The notes: a model not told the origin generated them from the letters alone. Positions 9,282 through 18,140 are shown, counted from the first letter of the stretch. The stretch: DNA of 64,000 bases from AV40 sp963817335 (GCA_963817335.1 CAWFNX010000001.1:124001-188000); one strand, 5' to 3'. Translations and numbers: made by a program.

Positions 9282-12182
9282 TCAGGGCAAGGCCGTGCCG
9301 GACTTCGATTTCACTAACGATGTATCCACGGCGTCGATAAATCCATCAACGTTTACGTCTTCGCGGAAGTTTGAGTTCGTCACAGCGTTACCCGATTGGG
9401 ATTTCGTCTGACTAACATCGACCGCGTCGGTAAAATTGTCGGCGTTCGTGTCGCCGATTAAAACCGCCATTGGCACTGACAGATCGCGCGTGGTCGCACC
9501 GTCATTTACGCCGAGCAGATTAATTGTTAGCCGCTGTCCGTTACTTACGTTGGTCAGGTTAATCGTGACTTGGTTGCCAGTGATCGTTGGCGCTCCGCTC
9601 ACCGACCCAGTCGCTCCGTTGCCCGGAACGACATTCGCGGTGCTTATCGTCACTGGAGAAGCAAACGTCACGACAACCTGATAATCGCCGTTCGCGCCGC
9701 CGCTTCGGTCTTCAATTCCACCCGCCAACAAATCGATATCGAACGCGCCCGCGCTACCGTGGATCTTTCTCGAAACCGCGCCGCTGAGAATCGGATCGAA
9801 CACGTAACCCTGCGCGACATCGATCAAATTGAAAAGTGACCCGGCCAGGCCGGTGCCAATCAAATCTGGACTCGTGTTGGCAGGTTGGGTGAGCGTCATA
9901 GTACTGGCAGTGACTTCGTGCAACCGGTTATCAATAGCGCCCGGCTCGCTCACCATCGAAAGCGGAACGTAAATTGTGATCGTGCCATTGGGGCCGAGGG
10001 TTGATTGGCAATTGTCCGCCGGCAACGCAGTTAAGCCGCCCGGGTAAGACATGGAAGTGTACCCGCCGCCAGCTGTGAATACCGCGTTCTGTCCGGTAAA
10101 ACATTGAAGTGGACCGGGGTTGTTCGGATCGGGGCTGTTCGACTCGGCGTAGACGTGAAAGTTTCGCCCGCCACTCGAATCCGTGGTCGAAGGAACAAAC
10201 CATTGCGTCGACCAAACCAAGTCCGTGTTGGGATCCTGCGCGAGCGTTGGCGCAAGGCTGAGATTGTTCAACTGCATGAAAACTTTGTAACACGGCGCCC
10301 CCGCGGAACATGGCGCGCTGGTTGTTAGCACTACGCTTGAGGCCAGAATGTCTAGCTGCGGCATGTTGGCGCTACTGGTCCCGTTCGCTTCGTATTTGGC
10401 GTCGCCGCTCGGGTCGGTGACTATGTCAAACGGCGCCAAACCAGCGATATTGACTGGAGAAGAGCCGGCGAACAGTCCGGATCCGGTGTTCTGCCTAACG
10501 AACATGGCGTGGGACGCAAGGGTGTGGGTGATGCTATTTGAATAAGCATAACTGATTTCCGCTTCGCCCTCAGCGCCGGTCCGCAGTTGCAAAAAGTCGC
10601 CGAGATCTTGCCGGTCGCCGCATTGGCCTCCAAGAAGCGTTTGAATCGTTCCTAGATGGTTGAAATGCTCGCTCGCGCGGACTGGCGCGGTGAAGGTTGG
10701 ATTGGCATCGTGTGCATTCAAACTCTGAGCGAACCACAGGCTCCAAAAAGCTCCGGTCGTTGAGTCGGGACCATTAATGTTTCTTGATGGCGGCACCGCA
10801 GGCCCTCCGTTTTGACCGCAGTTCGCATCATTCGGATTGGAAAGCCCGGTTGTGCCATACCACGCAATATTCACTCGCCCATCATCGCCCGCCGCGATCC
10901 ACGCAAAAACGTTGTTGTGTAAAACTCCGTCAGGCGATCCGGAAGTATCGATTTGAATCGGCGTCGACCACGTATCTCCTTGGTTGAGCGAATACGAATA
11001 CATCAAAACGGTATCACCGATGATATTGCTGTTGGCATCGGTAGGCGCCTGTTCCCAGACGGCGTAAAGATTTCCCGATTTGTCGATCGCCATCGTCGGA
11101 AAATTAGCGCCGGTTCTGGCGTTGGGTCCGAGGTCCTTCACCACCAGATCCGTGCAATTTAATCCGCTCGGGTCGCTGACGTTTGTTACGGGCAATCCGA
11201 AGGCCACCGGAAAGCAGCGACCGATTCGAATTTGGCTCAAGTCCAAGTTGTCGTGAATGACGTAGATGTGTTTTACCGGCGAGGGCAGCGTGGTGTATCC
11301 GCCGAGACCATTCGGTTGGCCGAGCGTCGTGGCGATCGGACTAACTTCGTTATTGCCCATAATTCCCTCATCGCAGGTGGCGACCGAGGTAACATGGTTT
11401 GCCGGCCCGAACGTAATTCCTGCGGTGCTGCCGAGCATCCCGGTGATCGGCGAGCGATACATTACCAGCACGTTATTGCCGGCGGTTCCACCGATGCCAT
11501 TGCCGCATTGCACGCCCCCATTGCCGACCTCGTCATTGGCGAGATAAATCGTGCCGCCATTCGTTGGATCACCATCAACGGCGTACCATTGCCGATCGAC
11601 CACTGCGTCGGGGACGCTGACGTTAGTGCAATTAAAACCAAACGAAACGCCGGCATCATCCGAACGCCACGTGCTAAAATTCGCAAGCGTCAGGTCGTTA
11701 AAATAAAGGTGTCCCGCGGAGTCGACTGCGAGCTCTGTATCGCCGCCACCATGGCAGGTAGTTACCTTTCCCGTGAGCGGCAGCGCGGCGGGCACCCATT
11801 TGAAAGTCTTGCCCGTGTCGAGCGAGCGCCAAATCCAGCTGGTATCTGCTGCCGCCGAACCAGGCACACTGGTATAAATGCGGGTTGGATCTGCCGGGTC
11901 GGGACGCAAGTTCTCTTCGTAACCAAATCCGCCGATGCCGCTGATGACAGGATGACCGAACGTCGGCGCGTTGAGCGGAAGTGAGACATTCGGATTCGGC
12001 GTGCCATCGGGCAACGGACCTTTGTTCTTATCCGGGTTGACGCGGTTAAAAGTTAATTTCTTGAGCGCGAGTTGAAGTCCGGTCGGCGGCTTTGCCGGCT
12101 GGAAACTCACTGTCAGTAATACTGCGCTCGCCATGCCGAGGATGGCCGCGAGCCAGATGCGCAGACTGCGATTCGTTTTCAC
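9282..12182 (-). CDS. Secreted Asp-box protein with dockerin-like C-terminus
   Basis: A 966-residue protein starting at a GTG (12182) with GAGG 6-8 bases upstream. Signal peptide MKTNRSLRIWLAAILGMASA. The main body is a beta-propeller-like region with Asp-box motifs (SLDTGKTFKWV, SDDAGVSFGF, NQGDTWSTPI) spread over roughly residues 100-560. A middle beta region follows, then an Ig-like block (SRKIHGSAGAFDID, GGIEDRSGGANGDYQVVV) and the duplicated dockerin-like cassette (DTNADNFTDAVD, DVNVDGFIDAVD). The last ~150 residues match the tails of the proteins at 2018-4353 and 4500-7922, although the front part differs. Probably an exocellular or surface-attached protein; enzymatic activity cannot be shown from the sequence. 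Confidence 0.87.
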   Translation of the reverse strand: MKTNRSLRIWLAAILGMASAVLLTVSFQPAKPPTGLQLALKKLTFNRVNPDKNKGPLPDGTPNPNVSLPLNAPTFGHPVISGIGGFGYEENLRPDPADPTRIYTSVPGSAAADTSWIWRSLDTGKTFKWVPAALPLTGKVTTCHGGGDTELAVDSAGHLYFNDLTLANFSTWRSDDAGVSFGFNCTNVSVPDAVVDRQWYAVDGDPTNGGTIYLANDEVGNGGVQCGNGIGGTAGNNVLVMYRSPITGMLGSTAGITFGPANHVTSVATCDEGIMGNNEVSPIATTLGQPNGLGGYTTLPSPVKHIYVIHDNLDLSQIRIGRCFPVAFGLPVTNVSDPSGLNCTDLVVKDLGPNARTGANFPTMAIDKSGNLYAVWEQAPTDANSNIIGDTVLMYSYSLNQGDTWSTPIQIDTSGSPDGVLHNNVFAWIAAGDDGRVNIAWYGTTGLSNPNDANCGQNGGPAVPPSRNINGPDSTTGAFWSLWFAQSLNAHDANPTFTAPVRASEHFNHLGTIQTLLGGQCGDRQDLGDFLQLRTGAEGEAEISYAYSNSITHTLASHAMFVRQNTGSGLFAGSSPVNIAGLAPFDIVTDPSGDAKYEANGTSSANMPQLDILASSVVLTTSAPCSAGAPCYKVFMQLNNLSLAPTLAQDPNTDLVWSTQWFVPSTTDSSGGRNFHVYAESNSPDPNNPGPLQCFTGQNAVFTAGGGYTSMSYPGGLTALPADNCQSTLGPNGTITIYVPLSMVSEPGAIDNRLHEVTASTMTLTQPANTSPDLIGTGLAGSLFNLIDVAQGYVFDPILSGAVSRKIHGSAGAFDIDLLAGGIEDRSGGANGDYQVVVTFASPVTISTANVVPGNGATGSVSGAPTITGNQVTINLTNVSNGQRLTINLLGVNDGATTRDLSVPMAVLIGDTNADNFTDAVDVSQTKSQSGNAVTNSNFREDVNVDGFIDAVDTSLVKSKSGTALP

Positions 12183-12278
12183 GAAGACCTCTATCTTACA
12201 ATAAAGCGCCCCCGATTTGGGAAATTTTTGTTCCCACCGGAAATTCGGTTTTGCCGGGTGCGTTGATCGACTGCTGGG

Positions 12279-12851
12279 TCAAGATCTGGGGCGTCGCCGG
12301 CGTGAAGAAATCAATCCGCCGGCGCCGACTGCAAGTAACGCGAACGTGCCTGGCTCGGGAACAGCCGCCGTTTGAGTCTGAAAACCGAAGGTGGACTGGG
12401 GTGTGCCATTTGAGTCGCTGGAGGTAAAACTCCAGGTGCCCGGAGTTGAATCAAATCCGTTGCCACTAATCGTTCCAAGGCCGGTGATATTCAGAAAAGT
12501 AGAGCTTTGCGAAACGATTACGCACGACGTGAGATCGAACTTGAAGCCCCCGACGCTCCACAAACTTGGCGTGCTCGTTGACGGATTAAAAATCCAGGGA
12601 GCTGCCATAGTCACCGTGGTGCCCGGCGCAATGCTGGAAAAATCTCCCGAGTCTTGAAGCACAAACGAGCTGTTCCAAAGGTTCACCCTTGTGGCCGATG
12701 TTAATGACGTCGTGTTCGCGCCGGTGCTGTCCCCGAATGTAACGACGCCGCCGAAATCGATGCTGCCTTGAACCGGGGTCGCCCGAAGTGACGGCACAAG
12801 ACCGCTTGCCGCCAACAGGATCGTCAATGTCGCAATGGCCAGGGTCTTCAT
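12279..12851 (-). CDS. PEP-CTERM sorting-domain protein
   Basis: A 190-residue exported protein. The N-terminal signal peptide is MKTLAIATLTILLAASGLVP; the mature part is a beta-rich domain without recognisable catalytic residues. The C-terminus has the full tripartite PEP-CTERM signal: VPEPGTF, a short hydrophobic stretch (ALLAVGAGGLI) and an arginine cluster (SSRRRRPRS). In known systems an exosortase recognises this signal and the proteins are processed at the outer face, often together with exopolysaccharide production. No exosortase gene is in this window, but an EPS locus lies 29 kb away. The start codon overlaps the stop of a possible small upstream frame (ATGA). Confidence 0.88.
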   Translation of the reverse strand: MKTLAIATLTILLAASGLVPSLRATPVQGSIDFGGVVTFGDSTGANTTSLTSATRVNLWNSSFVLQDSGDFSSIAPGTTVTMAAPWIFNPSTSTPSLWSVGGFKFDLTSCVIVSQSSTFLNITGLGTISGNGFDSTPGTWSFTSSDSNGTPQSTFGFQTQTAAVPEPGTFALLAVGAGGLISSRRRRPRS

Positions 12852-13150
12852 GCTGCCGCGTGCGATTTGCCGAGCGCGCCGATCGCGCTGTTAAAAGCAC
12901 TCAAAATTTCGGGAGAAATTCGGACCGTGTTCGTGCCCTGATCCGCGGAACCGTTTCTCCACTGCAGGGACATGGACCCTGAGCGTTTCATTCGCGGTCG
13001 GCGTGAAAAAACGGGGACGATCGGTACCGGAACGGGCCCACCACCCGGGGCATCGCAAACAGACTTGCTTCGACGCTTCGGGAGCAATTTCACCGCAGCT
13101 GGGCGCACGACTGGGCTCGTCGTTTCGTCTAAATTGGTTCCGGTGATCAT
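12848..13150 (-). CDS. Possible small hypothetical protein coupled to the PEP-CTERM gene
   Basis: A 100-codon open frame whose TGA overlaps the ATG of the PEP-CTERM gene (ATGA), an arrangement typical of translational coupling. The C-terminal half (NTVRISPEILSAFNSAIGAL) looks protein-like, while the front half is Pro/Arg-rich and less convincing. A shorter start at the MKRSGS methionine is possible. No family recognised. The same stretch must also hold the promoter of ileS on the other strand, so this may be a chance frame. Confidence 0.3.
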   Translation of the reverse strand: MITGTNLDETTSPVVRPAAVKLLPKRRSKSVCDAPGGGPVPVPIVPVFSRRPRMKRSGSMSLQWRNGSADQGTNTVRISPEILSAFNSAIGALGKSHAAA

Positions 13151-13289
13151 ATTATCATCCGATTCGGAGAATGGCTGCCGGATGGCCGTATCAGAGCCAA
13201 AGATTTCCGGCCCGGGGCGCTTCCGTTGATTTGTCAGGAAGCGGATGCTAGGTAGCAGCGGTCCGGAGCCGGACCGGCACTATTTCGAA
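12852..13289. other. Divergent intergenic region upstream of ileS
   Basis: About 440 bases between the divergent PEP-CTERM and ileS genes. Apart from the doubtful small minus-strand frame I see no T-box leader, no clear terminator and no strong -35/-10 pair. Confidence 0.4.
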
Positions 13290-16031
13290 ATGGCTGAAAA
13301 GAATTATAAGGACACGCTGAATTTGCCGCGGACCGATTTTCCGATGAAAGCGAACCTGGCCGCGCGCGAACCGGAATTGCTGAAAAAATGGGAGGCGATG
13401 GGGCTCTATCAGCAGGTCCAAAAAGCTCGCGAAGGCCGCGAACTTTTCGTTCTTCACGACGGCCCGCCCTTCGCCAACGGCGACGTCCATATGGGCACGG
13501 CTCTCAATAAAATCCTGAAGGATTTGGTGGTGAAATCCCAAACCATGCTCGGCAAAAGGGCGCCTTACGTTCCCGGCTGGGACTGCCACGGTTTGCCGAT
13601 CGAATACAAAGTGGTCAAAGAATCGCGCGATCTATCGCCGCTCGAAGTCCGCAAACGGTGCGACGCGTTTGCGAGAAAATATGTCGATATTCAGCGGGAG
13701 CAGTTCAAACGACTCGGCGTGCTCGGCGATTGGGAGCATCCCTACCTGACGCTCGATCCCAAATACGAAGCGGAGATTTTGCGTGCGTTTGCGGTGTTCG
13801 TTGAGAAGGGCCTGGTCTACCAATCGAAAAAACCGGTTTACTGGAGCACGGGCGCCCAGACCGCGCTGGCTGAAGCGGAAGTCGAATATCAGGAGCGCGA
13901 CGACACTTCCGTTTACGTGAAATTTCCAATCGTCGGTGGAACGCGTTCTCGAAGGCGTTGGAAGTGTCGATCTTCCCTCCCGAATACATCGATTGCGATT
14001 TGGACGACAACACCGTGGACCTTGCCTGCCAATCTCGCGATCGCGGTTGATCCGAAAGAGCTTTACGTCGTCCAGAAATTTCGGCGTGACGGAGCTTCCG
14101 AAACGTTACTGCTGGCCGACAAACTCGTCGCCCAATTTTGTGCGAACACGAAGTTTGAGCCGGCCGGCGAACCGTTGGCGTCATTTCCGGGCACAAAGAT
14201 CGACCAGATAAAGGCGCGTCATCCGTTTCTGGATCGTGAAGCGGTCGTGTTAATCGCGGATTTTGTCACAATGGACAGCGGCACTGGCGCAGTCCACATC
14301 GCGCCGGGGCACGGCGAAGACGATTACAATCTCGGACGCGCAAACAAACTGCCAATTCTGTCGCCAGTCGACGATCACGGGAAACTCACTGAGGAAGCCG
14401 GCGTTCCAAGTCTCATCGGCAAATACGTTTTCGACGCGAACGCGGACGTGGTGAATTTGCTTCGCGACCGCGGCAATTTGTTAGGCGCGCAGAATTTTCA
14501 CCACAGCTATCCCTACTGTTGGCGTTCCAAAACGCCGATCATCTTCCGTAACGTCGAGCAGTTTTTCATTCGGATCGACGACCTTCGGCCGCGCGCTCTC
14601 GAAGCGATCCATAAGGAAGTGAAATGGATCCCGGCCTGGGGCGAGAACCGGATTGCCGGCACGGTGGAATCGCGGCCCGATTGGGTGATCTCACGGCAAC
14701 GCAGTTGGGGCGTTCCGTTGCCGGTTTTTTATTCGGCCGAAGGCCAACCAATTCTGGACGCGGAAATCATTCGCAAACTTGCCGATCTCGTGGCCGAGCG
14801 CGGCTCGAACATTTGGTTCGAATTGAGCGACACCGATCTCGCGAAAGCGCTTGGCTTGCCCGCGGGAACCACCAAACGCAACGATACCATCGACGTTTGG
14901 ATCGACAGCGGCGTTTCGCATGAGGCGGTTTGCGCGCTTCATCCCGAACTGCGCGATCCAGCCGACATGTATCTGGAAGCCACCGATCAGCATCGCGGCT
15001 GGTTTCAGTCTTCGCTCATGACCAGTGTCGCGCTGAAAGATCGCGCGCCTTATAAAACTTGCGTGACTCACGGGTTCGTCGTCGATGTTGACGGAAAGAA
15101 AATCTCAAAGTCGGGAACCTACGACAAACCGATGGACGCCGGCCACTTTGTTGGCAAACATGGCGCCGATTTGGTCCGGCTTTGGGCCAGCAGCATCGAT
15201 TACACCGACGACGTTCCGTTCTCGGAGGAAATGTTCACCCGGCTGGGTGATACCTACCGGCGAATCCGGAACACGCTGCGGATCTTGTTAGGCAACTTAT
15301 TCGACTACAAATCTGGAAACCAGGAAGCGAAAGAAGATCTAACTTTAGTAGACCGGTGGATCCTCGAGCGACTCGATGAAGTAATCAGGGAATGTCGCGC
15401 CGCCTACGAAGCGTTCGAGTTTCACAAGGTGTATCACATCTTGAACCAATTCTGTGCAGTCGATCTCAGTAGTCTCTACGTCGACATCACCAAGGACCGA
15501 ATGTATTGCGATGCGACTGGTTCGACCCGTCGTCGCGCGACCCAAAGTGCGATGCGCGAAATTTTCACGGCGCTTTGCCAGTTGCTCGCTCCAGTGCTGG
15601 CCTTTACCGCAGACGAAGCTTGGAACTACGCCGTGACCGATCGCTCAATTCACCTGGAGGAGTTCCCAAAATCGCGAAATCGCGGCAATGAGGCGATCGG
15701 CCAAGTCGCCGAGTTACTGAAGCTGCGAGCAGTGATCGGCCAGGCGATCGAAAAGGCGCGGCAGGAAAAATTGATTGGCAACGCCTTGGAAGCCGCGGTG
15801 GTTTTGAAATCGAATTCAGACGTCACCACGAAGATGGACAAAGCCGAGCTCGAGGAGTTTTTTATTCTCAGCGATTTGACCATCGAACAGGCAAAGGAAG
15901 CCGGAGCGACCGTGACGAAAACACTTTATCAAAAATGCGCGCGGTGTTGGCGGCATCGCGAATACGTCGGCAAGAGCAAAACACATCCGGATTTGTGTGA
16001 TCGCTGTGAAGCAGTCGTAACGTCGAAATGA
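13290..16031 (+). CDS. ileS: Isoleucyl-tRNA synthetase
   Basis: Class I aminoacyl-tRNA synthetase that charges tRNA-Ile in the cytoplasm, 913 aa from the ATG at 13290 (MAEKNYKDTLNLPRTDFPMK, the usual IleS beginning); the frame is open 45 bases further upstream but that part is not family-like. Signature elements: PPFANGDVHMGTALNK (HIGH motif, near residue 67), GWDCHGLPIE, IWTTTPWTLPANLAI (editing domain), DVWIDSGVSHEAV, KKISKSG (KMSKS variant, near residue 605) and a C-terminal zinc ribbon CARCW...CDRC. The linker just before IWTTTPW is unusually basic (RSRRRWKCRSS) and may reflect a local frame disturbance. It overlaps lspA by four bases (ATGA), so the two are co-translated. Confidence 0.97.
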   Translation: MAEKNYKDTLNLPRTDFPMKANLAAREPELLKKWEAMGLYQQVQKAREGRELFVLHDGPPFANGDVHMGTALNKILKDLVVKSQTMLGKRAPYVPGWDCHGLPIEYKVVKESRDLSPLEVRKRCDAFARKYVDIQREQFKRLGVLGDWEHPYLTLDPKYEAEILRAFAVFVEKGLVYQSKKPVYWSTGAQTALAEAEVEYQERDDTSVYVKFPIVGGTRSRRRWKCRSSLPNTSIAIWTTTPWTLPANLAIAVDPKELYVVQKFRRDGASETLLLADKLVAQFCANTKFEPAGEPLASFPGTKIDQIKARHPFLDREAVVLIADFVTMDSGTGAVHIAPGHGEDDYNLGRANKLPILSPVDDHGKLTEEAGVPSLIGKYVFDANADVVNLLRDRGNLLGAQNFHHSYPYCWRSKTPIIFRNVEQFFIRIDDLRPRALEAIHKEVKWIPAWGENRIAGTVESRPDWVISRQRSWGVPLPVFYSAEGQPILDAEIIRKLADLVAERGSNIWFELSDTDLAKALGLPAGTTKRNDTIDVWIDSGVSHEAVCALHPELRDPADMYLEATDQHRGWFQSSLMTSVALKDRAPYKTCVTHGFVVDVDGKKISKSGTYDKPMDAGHFVGKHGADLVRLWASSIDYTDDVPFSEEMFTRLGDTYRRIRNTLRILLGNLFDYKSGNQEAKEDLTLVDRWILERLDEVIRECRAAYEAFEFHKVYHILNQFCAVDLSSLYVDITKDRMYCDATGSTRRRATQSAMREIFTALCQLLAPVLAFTADEAWNYAVTDRSIHLEEFPKSRNRGNEAIGQVAELLKLRAVIGQAIEKARQEKLIGNALEAAVVLKSNSDVTTKMDKAELEEFFILSDLTIEQAKEAGATVTKTLYQKCARCWRHREYVGKSKTHPDLCDRCEAVVTSK

Positions 16032-16555
16032 AGTACATCTTGTTTTTCTCGCTTCCGCTTTACGCGCTCGATCGGGTGACCAAGCACTGGGTCCTGCAGT
16101 CGATCGACCCCAGATACCCGAAAATGATTATTCCTGATTTTTTCAACCTGGTAAATATCACCAACGCGGGCGCGGCGTTCGGTTCGTTCGGGTCGTTCAA
16201 GAACAACAACACCTTTTTCATCGCCATCTCGTGCATTGCCGCTTTGTTGGCGTTGATCCTTCTTCTCGCTCGACCAAAATCGGCTCAATCGGCCGATGCC
16301 AAATCGATCTGGTTGATATCGAATCGTTGGCGCGATATCTCACTCGCCTTGCTCTTAGCCGGTGTCCTTGGAAATCTGACCGACCGGCTTCTTTACGGTC
16401 ACGTGATAGATTTCCTGCTGTTTGATCTGCACGTGCCGTTCGCCCACCCCTGGCCGGCATTCAATGTGGCCGATTCCTGCATCTGTATCGCGGTGATTTT
16501 CTTCATCATTCATTCGTTTCGAACGGAGAAGAAAACGGGCGCAACAACGCCTTGA
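16028..16555 (+). CDS. lspA: Lipoprotein signal peptidase (signal peptidase II)
   Basis: A 175-residue inner-membrane aspartic protease that removes signal peptides from diacylglyceryl-modified prolipoproteins. Four hydrophobic segments are visible (about residues 3-15, 63-81, 104-116, 146-163). Family motifs: NITNAGAAFG, GNLTDRLLYGHVIDFL and FNVADS; by homology the catalytic pair would be D128 (in VIDF) and D149 (in NVAD). The gene starts inside the ileS stop (ATGA), a linkage common in bacteria. The presence of putative lipoproteins nearby (8579-9160, 26076-26559) fits its role. Confidence 0.95.
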   Translation: MKYILFFSLPLYALDRVTKHWVLQSIDPRYPKMIIPDFFNLVNITNAGAAFGSFGSFKNNNTFFIAISCIAALLALILLLARPKSAQSADAKSIWLISNRWRDISLALLLAGVLGNLTDRLLYGHVIDFLLFDLHVPFAHPWPAFNVADSCICIAVIFFIIHSFRTEKKTGATTP

Positions 16556-16557
16556 GG

Positions 16558-16628
16558 TAGGGGCGATTGACCCCAATCGCCCGCTCACTGATGCTGACTG
16601 GGACTGGCGGTTCGGTGAACCGCCCCTA
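16558..16628. repeat. Double-hairpin palindromic repeat, copy A
   Basis: Outer inverted arms TAGGGGCG and CGCCCCTA enclose two perfect stem-loops: GGGCGATTG/CAATCGCCC (loop ACCC) and GGCGGTTC/GAACCGCC (loop GGT). The second hairpin is identical, in reverse complement, to that in the copy at 37641-37693, and the first differs by one base. It sits between lspA and pcnB. Resembles REP/BIME-type intergenic elements. Confidence 0.8.
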
Positions 16629-16634
16629 ACTGTT

Positions 16635-17999
16635 ATGAAGATGTCGCCCATGGAGAAGACTGCGCGCGCAATCGCGAAATGCCTGCGCGAGCACGGTCAC
16701 ATGGCCTACTTTGCCGGCGGTTGTGTTCGCGACATGGTCCGCGGCCTGGTCCCGAAGGATGTCGATATTGCGACTAGTGCGACGCCGGATGTCGTCCAAA
16801 AGATCTTTCCGCATACTTACGCCGTCGGCGCACATTTCGGCGTCGTGGTTGTGGTGGAAGACGGAATGAACTTCGAGGTCGCGACGTTTCGCTCGGATGG
16901 CGCGTATCTCGACCACCGGCATCCCGTCGAGGTGCGGTTTTCTTCGCCGGAAGAAGACGCCAAGCGGCGCGACTTCACCATTAACGGAATGTTTTTCGAT
17001 CCTGAGAAGAATGAAGTGATCGATTTTGTCGGCGGCCGCGCGGATATCGAAGCAAAACTTATTCGCGCCATCGGAAACCCGAGCGACCGCTTTGACGAAG
17101 ACCGGTTGCGAATGTTGCGGGCCGTGCGCTTCGCAACTGTTCTCGATTACAAGATCGATGACCAGACCTGGAAAGCGTTGCTTGGAAACGCAGACGCGAT
17201 CAATGAAATCAGCGCGGAGCGCATCCGGGAGGAGTTAGTAAAGATTTTCCTGTCCCCAAATCGGGTACGCGGCTGGGACCTCCTCGACGCAAGCGGACTG
17301 ATGCGGGTTGTGCTGCCCGAGCTCGACACGATGAAAGGCTGTTTGCAGCCCGAGCAATTCCATCCCGAGGGCGACGTTTTTCAGCACACCCGATTGATGT
17401 TGGGATTGTTGCCGGAGAAAGTTTCGGTGCCGCTGGTTTTCGCGGTGTTGCTTCACGACATAGCAAAGCCGGTGACCTCAACCGTCGATCCGACGGGCCG
17501 GATTCGGTTCAATGAGCACGACCGGATCGGCGCGACAATGACGGAGTCGATCATGGAACGTTTGCGATTTTCCCGCGCGGAGATCGACGCAGCGGTGGAA
17601 ATGGTGAGGCAACACATGGTGTTCAAGGACGTGCCCAAGATGCGGGTGGCGAAACTGAAACGCTTCATGGCCCGGCCGACGTTCGAAGAAGAACTCGAAC
17701 TTCATCGCGTCGACTGCGCCAGCAGCCATCGGATGATGGACAATTACGAATTTCTGCTTCGGAAGCGCGAGGAATTCGCCAACGAGCCGATCATTCCACC
17801 GCCCCTGGTGCGGGGCGACGATTTGATCGCGCTTGGAATGAAGCCGGGTCCGAAGTTTGGTGAAATTCTGGAAGCGGTGGAAACGCGTCAACTCGAAGGC
17901 GCATTGAAAGATCGAGAACAAGCTCTCGATTGGGTGAAGCGAGAATATGGAAGCGGCTCCAAAACGAAAAAGAGCAGGCGTTCAACGCGGTCGCGCTGA
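16635..17999 (+). CDS. CCA tRNA nucleotidyltransferase / poly(A) polymerase family with HD domain
   Basis: A 454-residue class II nucleotidyltransferase. The catalytic head has FAGGCVRDMVRG (residues ~26-37) and the metal-binding DVDIAT (~42-47), followed by RRDFTINGMFFDP and the RNA-binding motif DEDRLRMLRAVRFAT. The C-terminal half contains an HD-type segment (VLLHDIAKPVTS, FNEHDRIG), as in bacterial CCA-adding enzymes with a phosphohydrolase domain. It most likely repairs or builds the tRNA 3' CCA end; poly(A) polymerase (PcnB) activity cannot be excluded from sequence. The C-terminus is lysine/arginine-rich. Follows lspA after a palindromic repeat and a short gap. Confidence 0.92.
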   Translation: MKMSPMEKTARAIAKCLREHGHMAYFAGGCVRDMVRGLVPKDVDIATSATPDVVQKIFPHTYAVGAHFGVVVVVEDGMNFEVATFRSDGAYLDHRHPVEVRFSSPEEDAKRRDFTINGMFFDPEKNEVIDFVGGRADIEAKLIRAIGNPSDRFDEDRLRMLRAVRFATVLDYKIDDQTWKALLGNADAINEISAERIREELVKIFLSPNRVRGWDLLDASGLMRVVLPELDTMKGCLQPEQFHPEGDVFQHTRLMLGLLPEKVSVPLVFAVLLHDIAKPVTSTVDPTGRIRFNEHDRIGATMTESIMERLRFSRAEIDAAVEMVRQHMVFKDVPKMRVAKLKRFMARPTFEEELELHRVDCASSHRMMDNYEFLLRKREEFANEPIIPPPLVRGDDLIALGMKPGPKFGEILEAVETRQLEGALKDREQALDWVKREYGSGSKTKKSRRSTRSR

Positions 18000-18005
18000 A
18001 CGCCT
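17976..18005 (+). terminator. Hairpin overlapping the end of the CCA enzyme gene
   Basis: AGGCGTTCA pairs exactly with TGAACGCCT over a 12-base loop; the stop codon lies in the right arm. No T-tract follows, so termination is only suggested. Confidence 0.35.
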
Positions 18006-18028
18006 CTCTGGTTAAGGATTGGTTTTAG

Positions 18029-18136
18029 TTACTCGACAATGGTGAGCGTGGTCGAAGGAGGCCTCACTGTCTTGCTCTCCTTCCCAGTGTTACCGCTTCC
18101 CGGGAAGGTATAACCGGATCTCGGCTGCAAAGTCAT
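18029..18136 (-). CDS. Possible 35-residue small ORF after the 18141-21401 gene
   Basis: ATG at 18136 lies four bases past the stop codon of the large secreted protein on the same strand and opens a 35-codon frame (MTLQPRSGYTFPGSG ... STTLTIVE). Its sequence resembles exported repeat-type tails more than random translation, but it is very short and could be a displaced remnant of the preceding gene's 3' end. No family recognised. Confidence 0.3.
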   Translation of the reverse strand: MTLQPRSGYTFPGSGNTGKESKTVRPPSTTLTIVE

Positions 18137-18140
18137 GACG

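Noticed and set aside
12912..12960. Sigma-54-like site before the PEP-CTERM gene
   Set aside because: A GG-N10-GC spacing exists close to the start but the bases around it do not match the consensus.
12852..13289. T-box or other leader riboswitch before ileS
   Set aside because: No specifier-loop or antiterminator pattern was seen.
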